NCBI GenBank assembly: GCA_017442535.1
Contig: JAFRZL010000023.1
Coordinates: forward strand, 1-35,088
Source: Bacillota bacterium
GTDB lineage: Bacteria > Bacillota > Clostridia > Lachnospirales > Bianqueaceae
Direction of reading: 5' to 3'
DNA: 35,088 nucleotides
How positions within the stretch are numbered: the stretch's first letter is position 1; each line of letters begins with the position of its first letter. The notes below the pieces were generated by a model. The model had not been told where the DNA came from. It did no database searches and was given only the letters and a program-made list of their open reading frames with translations. Made by a program: the position numbers and the translations under genes. This document shows, one piece after another, positions 33,009-35,088 of the stretch.

Positions 33009-35088
33009 TTACTCGCCCAGAATCTGTCTGCCGATGTCGCTCTGTGCATCCAGCACGATCACGCGGCGGTTCTTGGCACCTTCGGTTTCGACGAATTTGC
33101 CTTCGGAATTGATATCGATGCCACGGACGAAGGGGTCGTCCTCATAGCCCAGGCCAATGGTGATCAGCTGCGTCTCCGGCACGCCGAAATGCTCGACCAA
33201 CAGGCGCTTTACGGCCTCTGCTCGCAGGTTAGAAAGCTTGACGCAGCCTTCCTGCGAGCCATAGGTCGCCGTAGTTCCCGCAATCAGGATCGGGTGATCC
33301 GGATGCTCCAGAATCAGCTCGGCCACGGGCACCAGTGCCTCGATCGCCGCCGCTTCGTCGATGAAAATGGCCTCATCCGCGACAAAGCGCACTTGCGTCT
33401 CGTTCAGCTCGAACGGAACTTTGATGACGACTTCGGTTTCTTCGATCGTGTTGCCGCCCTCGGGAGGCTCCGGCGCGCCGATCATCAGCATATATTCCGC
33501 CTTGCTTCTCCCCGAAATCCGCAGATAATACGTCGTATTCGGCTGCAGTGTCCTGATCCACCCGGTCGCGGCCTTGCCGCTCTGGTCGGCCTCGGCAATG
33601 GTTATATTATTGGTGTGCTCCCGTGTGTAATTGTATTCGTCCGGTTTCTGCAGATTTCCGAATTCATCGAACAGATAGGCTTCCAGGTACTTGCTGTCCG
33701 GTGTCAGGTTCTCCAGCGTCACCGCATACTCCGCTTCTTCCAGCTCACCCGTCGTGAACGCAACCCAGGCATAGCCATCCTCATACCGGCCGTGATACCT
33801 GGTATTGGTCTTGAGAAGTGTGGCATTATTCTGGTTAGTCCCGGTATAAAACGCTTCTTTCTCGTCAAGCTCGCCCCTGGACACTTCGATACTGCTGCTG
33901 GTATCATAGGCTGCCGTCGTATAGGCGTCCGGCGAAGAAACCAGCACAGAGAAATCCGTTTTGCCGCCGCCGACGATCTGCAGATAATAGTTCGCGTTCT
34001 TCTTCAGTCCGCGGAAAGTGCCCGTCGCCGCCGTACCGCTCCAGTTCGGCTCGGAGGCGGTGATGGAGTTATTGTGCTCACGGGTGAAGTTCAGCTTCTC
34101 CGCCTTGATAACCGTTCCCTGTTCATCACAAAGGTAGATATAAAGGAGTTCACTGTTAACCGTGCAGTTGACCGCGGTCACACGGTATGTCGCGTCCTCC
34201 ACATCCGTCGTCGTAAAGGCAAGCCACGCATAACCGCTCTCATATCTGCTGAAAACTTTTGTTCCCAGCGGCACTTTGATGGAATAGGTCATGCTGGTAC
34301 CGGGAACAACGGATCCGTCGTCCGTCACAAATCCTTCCACGCCTCCCGATGTGGTGGATCCCGGGGAAGACTCTTCCGGAGTTCCTACTATCACCACGTA
34401 TTCGGCCTTGCTGCCTCCGTTGATGCACAGATAATAGGTCGTATTAGGTTTCAGAGTCTTGATCCAGCCGGTCGCTGCCCGGCCGTTCTCCTTCGCCTCG
34501 GCAATCGTGTTATTATTGTGTTCCCGGTTATAATTCAGCTCAGTGGGCTTCTGGATCGTTCCGTATTCGTCATACAGATTCGCTACCAGGTATTTGCTTC
34601 CCGGTGTCAGGTTCTCCAAAGTGACGGAATAGTTCACATCTTCCTTGTCTCCTGTCGTAAAGGCGATCCAGGTAGAACCTTCGATATACTTGCCCCGATA
34701 GCGGGTGTTCAGATCCAGGATCGGAGCATGATCCTGATCGCTGGCAACTTCCAGCTGATTTGCGTCGGCAACGGCGATTCTCTCCTCATTCTTAGGAATA
34801 TAGCCGAGATCAGGATCGGTAATCCGCAGCGAATACTCGGCCTTGCTGCCACCGCTGAAGCACAGATAATAAGTCGTGTTCGGCTTCAGGGTCTTGATCC
34901 AGCCGGTCACTGCCTGTCCGTTCTCCTTGGCCTCGGCAATGGTATTGGTATTGTGTTCCCTGGTATAATTGAGGCTGTCAGGCTTCTGAATCGTTCCGTA
35001 TTCGTCAAAAAGATTGGCTTCCAGATACTTGCTGCCAGGCGTCAGATTCTCCACAGTGACGGAATAGTTCACATCCTCTCCGTCCCCC
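33009..35088 (-). CDS. Repeat-rich surface protein ending in an OmpA/MotB-like domain (N-terminus beyond the window)
   Basis: At least 692 residues; the frame is open to the window edge and the first in-frame GTG (35072) is internal to a repeat, so the true start is outside. Four beta-rich repeats of about 145-153 residues (tyrosines at 3, 148, 296 and 449, counting from that GTG) share YSVTLENLTPGSKYLVANLY, NYTREHN and LKPNTTYYL. The strand pattern resembles pre-peptidase C-terminal or lectin-like sandwiches (inferred). Residues ~545-676 form an OmpA-like domain: LVPVAELILEHPDHPILIAG, LSNLRAEAVKRLL, and NRRVIVLD. The usual GHTD motif is replaced by GTTATYG, so the Asp that holds diaminopimelate in known homologues is missing. 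A wall-binding role is plausible but altered. No TM or anchor is seen in the visible part. Confidence 0.85.
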   Translation of the reverse strand, partial: GDGEDVNYSVTVENLTPGSKYLEANLFDEYGTIQKPDSLNYTREHNTNTIAEAKENGQAVTGWIKTLKPNTTYYLCFSGGSKAEYSLRITDPDLGYIPKNEERIAVADANQLEVASDQDHAPILDLNTRYRGKYIEGSTWIAFTTGDKEDVNYSVTLENLTPGSKYLVANLYDEYGTIQKPTELNYNREHNNNTIAEAKENGRAATGWIKTLKPNTTYYLCINGGSKAEYVVIVGTPEESSPGSTTSGGVEGFVTDDGSVVPGTSMTYSIKVPLGTKVFSRYESGYAWLAFTTTDVEDATYRVTAVNCTVNSELLYIYLCDEQGTVIKAEKLNFTREHNNSITASEPNWSGTAATGTFRGLKKNANYYLQIVGGGKTDFSVLVSSPDAYTTAAYDTSSSIEVSRGELDEKEAFYTGTNQNNATLLKTNTRYHGRYEDGYAWVAFTTGELEEAEYAVTLENLTPDSKYLEAYLFDEFGNLQKPDEYNYTREHTNNITIAEADQSGKAATGWIRTLQPNTTYYLRISGRSKAEYMLMIGAPEPPEGGNTIEETEVVIKVPFELNETQVRFVADEAIFIDEAAAIEALVPVAELILEHPDHPILIAGTTATYGSQEGCVKLSNLRAEAVKRLLVEHFGVPETQLITIGLGYEDDPFVRGIDINSEGKFVETEGAKNRRVIVLDAQSDIGRQILGE
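33477..35088 (-). repeat. Four tandem coding repeats of about 435-460 bp
   Basis: Repeat units within the OmpA-domain gene. Units A and B (from the edge inward) are the most alike, with a period of 145 residues. The third is the most diverged, and the fourth again resembles the first two, which suggests duplication or gene conversion within the gene. Confidence 0.8.

Noticed and set aside
33000..35088. Direct repeats considered as a CRISPR array
   Set aside because: Repeats are about 435-460 bp, lie in one reading frame and encode similar protein domains.

Overview
The window looks like the chromosome of an anaerobic, mid-GC member of the Bacillota (Clostridia, perhaps Lachnospiraceae-like). 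The evidence is a class III (glycyl-radical) ribonucleotide reductase, a perfect CIRCE element before groES-groEL, a YlbM/TmcAL tRNA-modifying enzyme, BspA-type leucine-rich repeats, SLH and RHS surface proteins, lipoproteins, and strong purine-rich ribosome binding sites with compact intrinsic terminators. There is no 16S rRNA, so the rank is an inference. No outer-membrane biogenesis gene is visible.

Layout. 1-452: GC-rich palindromic intergenic DNA, then a tRNA-Glu/tRNA-Cys unit with its own promoter and terminator. 455-2750 (+): a cytoplasmic leucine-rich repeat protein and a GNAT acetyltransferase. 8941-2789 (-): TPR protein, DUF4037 protein, nrdG, then nrdD (fused to a C-terminal CPNC redoxin domain) and trxB. 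nrdD has its own promoter under a pair of NrdR-like boxes exactly 31 bp apart. Together these make a self-contained anaerobic dNTP module whose electrons probably come from thioredoxin reductase through the fused redoxin.

8.9-16.7 kb is an accessory island: an IS256-family 5' remnant, a duplicated promoter segment, a small two-TM protein, a decapitated SLH-domain remnant, a four-TM protein that could be an immunity protein, and a secreted RHS/YD-repeat protein of about 1997 residues. The 3' tip of the RHS gene and everything downstream of it is visibly AT-richer than its core. 17.0-19.05 kb: groEL and groES under CIRCE. 19.1-22.1 kb: tmcAL and a membrane-anchored parvulin-type foldase.

22.2-23.9 kb holds the most unusual locus: three overlapping or abutting genes that resemble an ion-driven stator. 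One is an ExbB/TolQ/MotA-like three-TM protein, one has an ExbD/MotB-like Asp-containing TM helix followed by a coiled coil, and the third is membrane-anchored with an ExbD-like extracytoplasmic domain. ExbD therefore seems to be split over two polypeptides, in an organism with no evident outer membrane. An aldo/keto reductase lies upstream.

24.9-27.9 kb (+): a leaderless GH28 polygalacturonase-like enzyme and a Ser/Glu/Pro-rich lipoprotein. 32.9-27.9 kb (-): a probable five-gene operon of asparaginase, NAD-dependent epimerase-like protein, aldo/keto reductase, six-TM protein and a lipoprotein phosphatase with a CX5R loop. 33.0 kb to the edge (-): the 3' part of a large protein with four beta-sandwich-like repeats ending in an OmpA/MotB-like domain. 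All functions come from reading motifs by eye; no database search was run.
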